From DAIUCA01 sp964613675 (GTDB taxonomy: Bacteria > Pseudomonadota > Gammaproteobacteria > Competibacterales > Competibacteraceae): a stretch of 9,973 nucleotides of DNA. Shown in pieces: positions 1 through 7,086 of the stretch (the stretch's first letter is position 1; every line of letters begins with the position of its first letter). The DNA lies in contig CAZTIH010000096.1 of the NCBI GenBank assembly GCA_964613675.1, positions 1-9,973 on the forward strand. The letters run 5' to 3'. Position numbers and translations under genes: made by a program. The notes under the pieces were generated by a model that saw only the letters and a program-made list of their open reading frames with translations, searched no databases and had not been told where the DNA came from.

Positions 1-8
1 GGGAACGG

Positions 9-1625
9 ATGGAATTTGATGTGCTCATCATTGGCGGCGGTCCAGCGGGATTGACCTGCGCCATCCGTCTCAAACAGCTCGCACAAGCCGCCCAACGGGA
101 CTTGTCGATCTGTGTTTTGGACAAGGGAAGCGAGATCGGCGCCCACATTTTATCGGGGGCCGTCCTCGAAACCCGCGCACTAGCAGAACTGTTCCCAAAT
201 TGGGCTGAAAAGTCGCCCCCGCTGAACTGCCCGGTTACGGAAGAGCAGGTGTATTTTTTAACGGCGCGCCATCGGGTTCGGCTCCCAACGCCCCCTGCTA
301 TGAAAAATCACGGCAACTATGCGATCAGTTTGGGACAATTCTGTCGGTGGTTAGCGACGCAAGCTGAGGCCCTCGAAGTCGATTTATTTCCCGGGTACGC
401 CGCTGCCGAAGTCGTTTGCGACGAAAGTGGCAAAGTCACCGGGGTCGTGACAGGGGATATGGGCGTCAACCAGCAAGGACAACCGAAAGCGCAATTCACG
501 CCCGGTGTCGAAATCCTTGCGAAGTACACCGTGCTCGCCGAGGGCTGTCGGGGATCGTTAGCGGAACAGATCATGGGACAATTTGATTTGCGCCGGGACT
601 GTGATCCGCAAACCTATGGTCTAGGTCTCAAGGAACTCTGGGAAATCGACCCCCAACATCATCGTCAAGGCCGCGTGGTACATACAATCGGTTGGCCACT
701 CAAGGGCGATTGTTACGGGGGAAGTTGGCTGTACCATCTGGAAAATAATCTATTGTCGATTGGGTTTGTCGTCGGCCTTGATTATCAGAATCCTTATCTG
801 GATCCGTTCAACGAATTTCAGCGCTTTAAGACACATCCGAAAATTCGACCCATTTTACAGGGAGGCAAGCGAATCAGTTACGGTGCGCGGGCCTTGAACG
901 AGGGCGGATTTCAGTCGATCCCCAAACTAACCTTTCCCGGCGGGCTGCTAATTGGCGATGCAGCGGGATTTCTGAATGTGGCCAAGATTAAGGGTCCCCA
1001 CACGGCGATGAAGCCCGCCCTGGTCGCCGCTGACGCCCTATTTAAAGCGTTCACCCAAAACGATTTTCCCCCAGAGCTTATCGACTACCCCGCACAGCTA
1101 CGGGAAAGTTGGTTGTGGACCGAACTCAAAACCGTGCGCAATCAACGGCCCGCATTTCAGTATGGCCAACTTTTTGGGCTGTTTTATGCGGGACTGGATG
1201 CGTATGTGTTGCGAGGACGCACGCCGTGGACCTTTCACCATCGGGCCGACCACCTCGCGACGCAACCCGCCGCCCGTCATCGCCCCATTCCTTATCCAAA
1301 ACCCGACCAAGAAGTGTCCTTTGATCGACTTTCGTCGGTGTATTTATCGAATACTTGGCACGAGGAAGATCAACCGGTCCATTTGCAGTTGAAAAATCCC
1401 GAACTCGCGATTGAACATAATTGGAAATTATATGCCTCGCCCGAACAACGCTATTGTCCCGCAGGCGTGTACGAAATTATTGAAAAACCGTCGGGCGAAC
1501 CCCAGTTGCAAATCAACGCGCAAAATTGTGTCCATTGTAAAACCTGTGACATCAAAGACCCGCGCCAAAACATCCGTTGGGCTGTTCCTGAAGGCGGCAA
1601 TGGGCCAAACTACAGCGCGATGTAG
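9..1625 (+). CDS. Electron transfer flavoprotein-ubiquinone oxidoreductase (ETF-QO)
   Basis: This enzyme passes electrons from reduced electron transfer flavoprotein to ubiquinone at the inner membrane, linking acyl-CoA and amino-acid dehydrogenases to respiration. The reading frame gives 538 aa, close to the usual bacterial length of about 540-560. An FAD-binding GGGPAG motif lies at residues 9-14 and a second flavin-contact motif, GDAAG, at 316-320. The C-terminal ferredoxin-like domain has Cys483, Cys507, Cys510 and Cys513, the expected 4Fe-4S ligands (C-x23-C-x2-C-x2-C), and ends in the family's GGxGPxYxxM tail. The start is uncertain: the two in-frame codons before ATG encode Glu-Arg, and many homologues begin with a short MERE-like leader before MEFDV. 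The gene may therefore begin just left of the window. No etfA or etfB is visible nearby. Identification is secure; only the N-terminus is in doubt. Confidence 0.96.
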   Translation: MEFDVLIIGGGPAGLTCAIRLKQLAQAAQRDLSICVLDKGSEIGAHILSGAVLETRALAELFPNWAEKSPPLNCPVTEEQVYFLTARHRVRLPTPPAMKNHGNYAISLGQFCRWLATQAEALEVDLFPGYAAAEVVCDESGKVTGVVTGDMGVNQQGQPKAQFTPGVEILAKYTVLAEGCRGSLAEQIMGQFDLRRDCDPQTYGLGLKELWEIDPQHHRQGRVVHTIGWPLKGDCYGGSWLYHLENNLLSIGFVVGLDYQNPYLDPFNEFQRFKTHPKIRPILQGGKRISYGARALNEGGFQSIPKLTFPGGLLIGDAAGFLNVAKIKGPHTAMKPALVAADALFKAFTQNDFPPELIDYPAQLRESWLWTELKTVRNQRPAFQYGQLFGLFYAGLDAYVLRGRTPWTFHHRADHLATQPAARHRPIPYPKPDQEVSFDRLSSVYLSNTWHEEDQPVHLQLKNPELAIEHNWKLYASPEQRYCPAGVYEIIEKPSGEPQLQINAQNCVHCKTCDIKDPRQNIRWAVPEGGNGPNYSAM

Positions 1626-1643
1626 GGAATGCGAATGACAGCG

Positions 1644-1666
1644 CGTTCACCACACGAACGGTTTTT
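1644..1666 (+). terminator. Possible weak rho-independent terminator after the ETF-QO gene
   Basis: CGTTC (1644-1648) pairs with GAACG (1656-1660) around a 7-nt loop, and five T residues follow at 1662-1666. The stem is only 5 bp, so this could be a weak terminator or chance. Its place about 20 nt after the ETF-QO stop fits termination before the next gene. Confidence 0.4.
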
Positions 1667-1716
1667 ATGGGTGTTTAGTCTATTCAAAATGTTGTTCCAG
1701 CAACTATCTGTTACTT

Positions 1717-1721
1717 AGGAG
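1717..1721 (+). promoter_or_regulatory. Shine-Dalgarno site of the yccA-like gene
   Basis: AGGAG stands 6 nt before the ATG at 1728. It fixes that start even though the protein is then about 18 residues longer at the N-terminus than E. coli YccA. Confidence 0.7.
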
Positions 1722-1727
1722 TGAACC

Positions 1728-2441
1728 ATGTCGCTTTTTGATAAATCGTCCAATGTCAACCCCACGCCGACGGCACAGCGCGTAGCATTCGATCGCCCCG
1801 CCCAAGGGACGGGAATGTCGGCACAAGCGGCCAGCGTTCTGCGCAACACCTACATGCTGCTCTCCATGACCTTGCTGTTCAGCGGCGCCACGGCCTTTTT
1901 CGCAATGGCGACGAACGCACCGAGTCTGGGGCTTTTCACGATTGTCATTTATTTCGGCCTGCTCTTTGGCACGAGTGCGTTACGCAACAGTGCTTGGGGC
2001 GTACTCATGGTGTTTTTGCTCACGGGCTTTTTAGGCTACACCCTTGGGCCGCTGTTAAACGCCGTTCTACGCTTCCCCCAAGGGCCACAGGTCATCGCCA
2101 CCGCACTTACCGGAACGGGCGTGATCTTCGTCGGTTTATCGGCCTACGCCCTGACGACTAAGAAAGATTTTAGCTTCATGGGTGGATTTTTAGCGGTTGG
2201 CATCATGGTGGCGTTCCTCGCGGGCTTGGCGAATATTTTCTTCCAACTCCCCATCCTGTCCCTGGCCATCTCTGGCGTGATGGTACTGCTGATGTCCTGC
2301 CTCATCCTGTATCAAACCAGCGAAATCATTCACGGCGGCGAAGACAACTACATCATGGCCACCGTCACCTTGTATGTCTCGATTTACAACCTGTTCGTTA
2401 GCTTGATCCAATTGCTGATGGCCTTCAGCGGCGAAGACTGA
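1728..2441 (+). CDS. yccA: YccA-like Bax inhibitor-1 family inner membrane protein
   Basis: This is a 237-aa multispanning membrane protein of the Bax inhibitor-1/YccA (UPF0005) family. In E. coli, YccA is a substrate and modulator of the membrane protease FtsH with HflKC; the same role here is inference. About seven hydrophobic segments can be placed near residues 41-60, 66-85, 90-113, 122-142, 149-172, 175-197 and 209-232. Family hallmarks are VLRNTYMLLS (37-46), TGFLGYTLGPLLN (99-111), SAYALTTKKDFSFMGG (138-153), ANIFFQLP (168-175) and IIHGGEDNYIMATV (200-213), all close to E. coli YccA as I recall it. The first 30 or so residues are polar and poorly conserved, and presumably cytoplasmic. 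The gene appears monocistronic: 102 nt separate it from ETF-QO and a strong terminator follows it. No promoter could be assigned with confidence. Confidence 0.93.
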   Translation: MSLFDKSSNVNPTPTAQRVAFDRPAQGTGMSAQAASVLRNTYMLLSMTLLFSGATAFFAMATNAPSLGLFTIVIYFGLLFGTSALRNSAWGVLMVFLLTGFLGYTLGPLLNAVLRFPQGPQVIATALTGTGVIFVGLSAYALTTKKDFSFMGGFLAVGIMVAFLAGLANIFFQLPILSLAISGVMVLLMSCLILYQTSEIIHGGEDNYIMATVTLYVSIYNLFVSLIQLLMAFSGED

Positions 2442-2463
2442 TCTTCGTTTGCACAAACTCGCT

Positions 2464-2488
2464 AACCCGCTTCACGGCGGGTTTTTTT
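2464..2488 (+). terminator. Rho-independent terminator after yccA
   Basis: AACCCGC (2464-2470) pairs perfectly with GCGGGTT (2477-2483) around a 6-nt loop, and T residues run from 2482 to 2488. It lies 23 nt after the yccA stop and separates yccA from the acetate operon. Confidence 0.9.
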
Positions 2489-2639
2489 ATATGTGCTTGT
2501 TTTGTGTGCTTGATTGTGGTCTAGCGGCTCTATTACGCTGCACTGCGCAAAATCGGTGTCGGCCCAAGAATGCGTCCAAATAAAGGCGGCGAAACAACTT
2601 TTTTGAAGCAAGCATTCCTCTGATCCTTTACGCGTACGT

Positions 2640-2643
2640 GGAG
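2640..2643 (+). promoter_or_regulatory. Shine-Dalgarno site that sets the DUF3141 start at 2653
   Basis: GGAG lies 9 nt before ATG 2653. It overlaps the upstream in-frame GTG at 2638, so that GTG is unlikely to be the start. The 2489-2637 stretch before it must carry the operon's leader and promoter, but only weak promoter-like hexamers are visible there. Confidence 0.65.
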
Positions 2644-2652
2644 TCATCCCCC

Positions 2653-4818
2653 ATGGCAAAACCCGAAATGGCTGCTGGCATAGGCTTTTTTCCCTCGTTA
2701 CCTTCCCAGACGGAGCTTGTTCCCCCGCTCTGGCAACACTGGATGAATTATTCCATTGATGCCTTTCAACGCCAGATTTTATGGCTTGATGTGCTACGAC
2801 AACGGGGCAATATCAGCCTTGAACACAAGCAAAAGGGTCGCCCCCCTGTTCTGGTGTACGATTTTGAAGTTCTGATCGAAGGCAAATCCCTGCCACGTCC
2901 CGTTAACTACTCGTTAGTTCGCATTCTGCCCGATGATCCGAGCGTACAAATCGACGACACCAAACGTCCTTATGTCGTCGTTGATCCCCGCGCTGGTCAT
3001 GGGCCAGGGATTGGGGGGTCAAAGAAGGATTCGCAGATTGGCGTGTCATTGCGGGGGGGACATCCCACCTACTTCGTCCTATTCCACCCAACGCCCGAAC
3101 CCGGCCAAACCCTGGTCGATGTGACTCGTGCGGAAGCGTTATTCATGGAAGAGATCGTGAAACGTCATCCCCACTCGCCAAAGCCCTGCGTTATCGGCAA
3201 CTGTCAAGCGGGGTGGGCCATCACGATGCTCGCGGCGGTGTCCCCCGAAAATATGGGCGCGATTGTATTAAACGGCGCACCGCTTTCTTACTGGGCGGGG
3301 GTCGATGGCAAAAATCCGATGCGTTACCTCGGGGGATTGAGTGGCGGGTCATGGATTGCTGCACTGTTCAGTGACCTCGGCAATGGTCAGTTTGACGGCG
3401 TTCACTTAGTGTCCAATTTTGAGAATCTGAACCCCGCCAACACGCTCTGGAACAAGCATTACAACCTGTATTCGCGTGTCGATACCGAAGCTGACCGTTA
3501 TCTGAACTTCGAGAAGTGGTGGAACGGATTCTTTCTGATGAACGAAGAAGAGGTCGAATTTATTGTCGACAATCTGTTCATTGGAAACCGCTTGGGCGCC
3601 GGCGACATCCAGCTAGATGAAAACACCGTAGTGGATCTGAAAAATATTCGTTCCCCTATCATTGTGTTTGCGTCAGCGGGCGACAACATCACCCCCCCAC
3701 AACAGGCGTTAAATTGGATTATCGACGTCTACGGTGCGGATGAAGAGATCGTCAAAAATAACCAAACCATCGTTTACATGCTCCATCAGAACATTGGCCA
3801 TTTGGGGATTTTTGTATCGGGGGCCGTCGCCCAGAAAGAACACAAGGAAATCATCGACACCTTAGAATTCATCGACTTACTGCCCCCGGGGCTTTACGAA
3901 ATGGTGATTGTCAACAAGGACGCCCTTGCGTTGGACGACCCCGCCGCGCCCGGACAATATCTGGTGCGGTTTGAGGAACGCTCGATTAAGGACATCGAAG
4001 CCCTCGACGATGGTCGTGAAGAAGAGGCGTATTTTGCGTCTCTGGCGGCCGTCTCCGAACTCAACAGTCAGTTCTACAAAAACAACCTTCGTCCCTTCAT
4101 CCGTCCATTCGTCAATGAGCACACGGCAGAATTGTTGCGCGAGCTTCATCCTGCCCGTCTGCAACGCTATTTCTTCTCTGATGCCAACCCATGGATGCAG
4201 TTTGCACAAACTGCCGCCGAGCAGGTTCGCGCTCAACGGCAAAAAGTCCCGGCCAATAACCCGTTCTTGTTGCTAGAGAAAGATATTGCCGGTGCAATTA
4301 ACGATAGCCTCGAAAGCTACCGAATTCGTCGCGATAACTTGGCGCAGATTCTCTTTAAGCTGATCTACGGCCCCACGGGACTCAGCCAAATTTTCCCTCC
4401 TCCCCCCAAACACCCGACCGATTTGAGTCGTAGCATTGACGAGCTACTGGCCAATTTGTTGCCGAAAATAGCCGCGGTCGATTTTGATGCTGCCGTCACG
4501 CGCATCGCCATCGTGATTTCGCGGGCGGATCGGATCATCGAACGGCGACAATTTTTCCGTAGCGAATCGGTGCGGCCCCAACATCCCAAGTTGCCCCCCA
4601 AAACCAATGCGGAACTCAAACAACAGCTACGCGAACAATTTGCGCTGTTGTATTTCGCTAAGGAACAGGCCCTCGACGCGCTCCCCAAAATGTTGCCGAC
4701 GAAAGAAGACCGTCAAGAAGCCCTTGACATCGCGATTCAAGTCGTGACTGGGGGTACGCCCAACCGCGCTGAACTTGCCGTGATAGATGAATTAAAACGA
4801 CGTCTTGAGCTGGCGTAA
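2653..4818 (+). CDS. DUF3141 protein, PHA-synthase-like alpha/beta-hydrolase
   Basis: The predicted protein has 721 aa from ATG 2653. Residues about 25-430 form a poorly characterised alpha/beta-hydrolase related to polyhydroxyalkanoate synthases. Conserved blocks include the IDAFQRQILWLDVLRQRG region (about 35-52), DPRAGHGPGIGG (111-122), GNCQAGW (182-188), NPMRYLGG, NPANTLWNKHY, GDNITPPQQALNWI (from 343) and IGHLGIFVSG (from 381). A likely triad is Cys184 as nucleophile, Asp344 and His383; a Cys in the nucleophile elbow is the PHA-synthase arrangement rather than the serine of most hydrolases. Residues about 440-721 are charged and mostly helical and carry the family's SDANPWM motif. No signal peptide or clear membrane segment is seen. 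It is the first gene of a tight pta-ackA-fabI operon, which suggests a role with short-chain acyl thioesters or polyester. The family is secure; the reaction is unknown. Confidence 0.9.
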   Translation: MAKPEMAAGIGFFPSLPSQTELVPPLWQHWMNYSIDAFQRQILWLDVLRQRGNISLEHKQKGRPPVLVYDFEVLIEGKSLPRPVNYSLVRILPDDPSVQIDDTKRPYVVVDPRAGHGPGIGGSKKDSQIGVSLRGGHPTYFVLFHPTPEPGQTLVDVTRAEALFMEEIVKRHPHSPKPCVIGNCQAGWAITMLAAVSPENMGAIVLNGAPLSYWAGVDGKNPMRYLGGLSGGSWIAALFSDLGNGQFDGVHLVSNFENLNPANTLWNKHYNLYSRVDTEADRYLNFEKWWNGFFLMNEEEVEFIVDNLFIGNRLGAGDIQLDENTVVDLKNIRSPIIVFASAGDNITPPQQALNWIIDVYGADEEIVKNNQTIVYMLHQNIGHLGIFVSGAVAQKEHKEIIDTLEFIDLLPPGLYEMVIVNKDALALDDPAAPGQYLVRFEERSIKDIEALDDGREEEAYFASLAAVSELNSQFYKNNLRPFIRPFVNEHTAELLRELHPARLQRYFFSDANPWMQFAQTAAEQVRAQRQKVPANNPFLLLEKDIAGAINDSLESYRIRRDNLAQILFKLIYGPTGLSQIFPPPPKHPTDLSRSIDELLANLLPKIAAVDFDAAVTRIAIVISRADRIIERRQFFRSESVRPQHPKLPPKTNAELKQQLREQFALLYFAKEQALDALPKMLPTKEDRQEALDIAIQVVTGGTPNRAELAVIDELKRRLELA

Positions 4819-4861
4819 CCCTTCCTCCCCCCATAACTCACTCTCAAGAGATCTCTCATCC

Positions 4862-5848
4862 ATGCGCTCCGAAACCATTGAAGCGGCGAGTCAAATTCGG
4901 CTCACCCCCGTTGAAAAACCCCATGACGACCTCGGCAAAATTCTCGAACTCTCTCGTGCGCTGCCCTTGGTCACCACGGCGATTGCGCATCCTTGTGACG
5001 CCGTTTCCCTCGGAGGCCCTGTCGATGCGGCCAAAAATAATTTGATCGACCCGATTTTTGTAGGCCCTGAGAGCAAAATCCGCTCGGTCGCCGAAGAAAA
5101 CGATCTCGACATTAGCCAATTCAAAATCATCGACGTCGAACACAGTCACGCAGCCGCTGAACAAGCCGTCGCCCTCGTGCGCAGTGGACAAGCGGGGTTG
5201 CTCATGAAGGGCAGTCTGCACACCGATGAACTCATGAGCGCCGTCGTCAGTCGAGCAACGGGCCTGCGCACCGAACGCCGCATCAGCCATGTCTTTGTCA
5301 TGGACGTCCCCACCTACCCCAAGCCACTCCTCATCACCGACGCGGCCATCAACATTCACCCCGATCTCATGGTGAAACGCGACATCTGTCAAAACGCCAT
5401 CGACTTGGCGATCGCATTGGGCAACGAATGCCCCAAATTGGCGATTTTATCTGCGGTAGAGACCGTCAATCCCCAAATCCCCTCCACCTTGGACGCCGCC
5501 GCCCTGTGCAAAATGGCGGATCGCGGCCAAATCATCGGCGCTGTACTCGATGGCCCCCTTGCAATGGATAACGCCATCAGCATGGAAGCCGCGAAAACCA
5601 AGAAAATCTCGTCCCCCGTGGCGGGTCAAGCCGACATTCTGTTAGCCCCAGACTTGGAATCGGGCAACATGCTCGCTAAACAGTTGACCTTCCTCGCCCA
5701 CGCCGACGCCGCTGGGATCGTGTTAGGCGCAAGGGTACCGATTATCCTGACTAGCCGCGCCGATAGCGTACGGGCACGCTTAGCGTCCTGTGCCGTGGCG
5801 GTGCTCTACCACTACGCCCGTTTGAAGAAAACCCCTATCAACACCTAA
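4862..5848 (+). CDS. pta: Phosphate acetyltransferase (phosphate acetyl/butyryltransferase family)
   Basis: The enzyme should transfer an acyl group, chiefly acetyl, between CoA and phosphate (acetyl-CoA + Pi = acetyl phosphate + CoA) in the cytoplasm, supplying acetate kinase. The start is ATG 4862, preceded by AAGAG at 4846-4850, giving 328 aa that are almost all one PTA/PTB domain. Typical motifs are LLMKGSLHTDEL (113-124), HVFVMDVPTYPKPLLITDAAINI (143-165), LDGPLAMDNAIS (229-240), SPVAGQADILLAPDLESGNM (251-270) and SRADSVRARLAS (298-309). The sequence resembles the bifunctional enoyl-CoA hydratase/phosphate acetyltransferase group, but the N-terminal MaoC hydratase domain of those longer proteins is absent. 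It also lacks the large N-terminal region of E. coli Pta. The 43-nt gap to DUF3141 and 28-nt gap to ackA indicate one operon. Propionyl or butyryl substrates are possible and cannot be excluded from sequence. Confidence 0.92.
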   Translation: MRSETIEAASQIRLTPVEKPHDDLGKILELSRALPLVTTAIAHPCDAVSLGGPVDAAKNNLIDPIFVGPESKIRSVAEENDLDISQFKIIDVEHSHAAAEQAVALVRSGQAGLLMKGSLHTDELMSAVVSRATGLRTERRISHVFVMDVPTYPKPLLITDAAINIHPDLMVKRDICQNAIDLAIALGNECPKLAILSAVETVNPQIPSTLDAAALCKMADRGQIIGAVLDGPLAMDNAISMEAAKTKKISSPVAGQADILLAPDLESGNMLAKQLTFLAHADAAGIVLGARVPIILTSRADSVRARLASCAVAVLYHYARLKKTPINT

Positions 5849-5876
5849 CGCGCTTTGGGGTTCACGAGAAAAACTT

Positions 5877-7052
5877 ATGGCAAATCAAGCAATTGTGGTA
5901 GTCAACGCGGGATCGTCGAGCATTAAGTTTTCGCTGTACACGCTCGATCAGGGCGCGTTAACCCTCGATAGCAAGGGACAAATCGAAGGAATCGGCGTCC
6001 ATCCCCACTTTGTGGCTGAACGCAATGGCCTCAAAACCGAACAACATTGGGAAGTCGATCCCCCCGGGCAGGGTCACTTAGCTGGGTTACAGCGTCTGCG
6101 GGACTGGCTCCAATCTCAGTTACACGAAATTCAACCCGTTGCAGTAGGGCATCGCGTGGTTCACGGGGGGGAAAAATACGACCGCCCCGTCGTCGTCACC
6201 GACGAAATCACTCGGGATTTGAAGGCGTTGGTTTCTTTAGCGCCCTTACACCAGCCCCACAGCCTCGCGGGCCTTCAGGCGATGCGCGAGATTTTCCCCG
6301 AATTACCGCAAGCTGCCTGTTTTGATACGGCTTTTCATCGTAGTCACGAAAAAGTCGCCGAAGTGTTTGCGATTCCTTACGAGTACTACGAGCAAGGCGT
6401 CAAACGTTACGGCTTTCATGGTCTGTCCTACGAGTACATCACCCAAGCCCTTCCCAAAGTCGCTCCCGAAATCGCGATGGGTAAAGTCGTGGTCGCGCAC
6501 TTGGGCAGCGGGGCGTCGATGTGTGCCATAGATCAAGGCAAATCCGTGGACAGCACCATGGGCTTTACGGCCCTCGACGGTCTCCCCATGGGCACCCGTT
6601 GCGGCAACATCGACCCGGGCGTATTGCTCTATCTCATGACGGAAAAACAGCTCTCCGCAAAAGCCATCGAATCATTATTGTATAAAGAATCGGGGTTGAA
6701 AGGGATTTCGGGCATTAGCAACGATATGCGCGATCTGCAAGCCAGCCCCGATCCGCGGGCAGCCCTCGCCATCGACTACTTTATCTACCGCATCAATCGG
6801 GAAATCGGTGCCTTGGCCGCCGCGATGAATGGCCTCGATGGACTGGTGTTCACGGCGGGGATTGGCGAACGGTCAGTCATGTTACGGGAACGGGTGTTGG
6901 ATCAGGCTCGGTGGTTGGGATTTCACCGCGACGACGACGCAAACCAGCAACATGGCCCACGAATTACTTCGCCCACTAGCCCTAAACCCGCCTATGTGAT
7001 TCCCACGGATGAAGAGCGAATGATTGCTCGACATACCCTCAAATTTTTGTAA
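5877..7052 (+). CDS. ackA: Acetate kinase
   Basis: Acetate kinase converts acetyl phosphate and ADP to acetate and ATP, and works in reverse to activate acetate. The 391-aa length matches the family's usual 390-410. Both signature regions are intact: VVNAGSSSIKF (8-18, with Asn10) and the RYGFHGLSYEY block (His181). The active-site residues align with those known from the Methanosarcina enzyme: Arg93 (GHRVVHGG), Asp150 (CFDTAFH), His181, Arg241 (MGTRCGN) and the metal-ligand position Glu379 (TDEER). The nucleotide-binding motifs AHLGSGAS and FTAGIGE are also present. Upstream, GAGAA at 5866-5870 is a modest ribosome-binding site 6 nt before ATG. The position directly after pta fits the Pta-AckA pathway. 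Propionate could also be used, as for many members, but the sequence does not settle this. Confidence 0.97.
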   Translation: MANQAIVVVNAGSSSIKFSLYTLDQGALTLDSKGQIEGIGVHPHFVAERNGLKTEQHWEVDPPGQGHLAGLQRLRDWLQSQLHEIQPVAVGHRVVHGGEKYDRPVVVTDEITRDLKALVSLAPLHQPHSLAGLQAMREIFPELPQAACFDTAFHRSHEKVAEVFAIPYEYYEQGVKRYGFHGLSYEYITQALPKVAPEIAMGKVVVAHLGSGASMCAIDQGKSVDSTMGFTALDGLPMGTRCGNIDPGVLLYLMTEKQLSAKAIESLLYKESGLKGISGISNDMRDLQASPDPRAALAIDYFIYRINREIGALAAAMNGLDGLVFTAGIGERSVMLRERVLDQARWLGFHRDDDANQQHGPRITSPTSPKPAYVIPTDEERMIARHTLKFL

Positions 7053-7072
7053 ACCCCTCACTTTTTCCCCCT

Positions 7073-7077
7073 AGGAG
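7073..7077 (+). promoter_or_regulatory. Shine-Dalgarno site of fabI
   Basis: AGGAG lies 9 nt before ATG 7087, within the 34-nt gap after ackA. It is the strongest ribosome-binding site inside the operon. Confidence 0.7.
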
Positions 7078-7086
7078 TCTCTCCCC

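Noticed and set aside
2510..2536. Promoter-like TTGATT (2510-2515) and TATTAC (2531-2536) before the acetate operon
   Set aside because: Each matches only four of six consensus bases and the 15-nt spacing is short; too weak to annotate although a promoter is expected in this gap.
2638..2652. GTG at 2638 as the DUF3141 start, adding five residues
   Set aside because: The GTG overlaps the GGAG ribosome-binding site that is correctly spaced for ATG 2653, and no Shine-Dalgarno site precedes the GTG.
2489..2652. Search for a Pho box before the operon, prompted by the rhizobial pta-ackA comparison
   Set aside because: No repeat resembling CTGTCAT was seen in the leader, so phosphate control is not supported by sequence.
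3877..4242. 121-aa minus and overlapping 122-aa plus open frames within the DUF3141 gene
   Set aside because: Both are in alternative frames over conserved DUF3141 coding sequence and have no recognisable features.
4805..4861. TTG at 4805 as the pta start, overlapping DUF3141
   Set aside because: The extra 19 residues do not resemble the family, there is no ribosome-binding site, and ATG 4862 has AAGAG upstream.
4856..5392. 178-aa open frame on the minus strand opposite pta
   Set aside because: It lies wholly antisense to a well-recognised enzyme gene and shows no family motif; it is a by-product of codon bias in the real gene.
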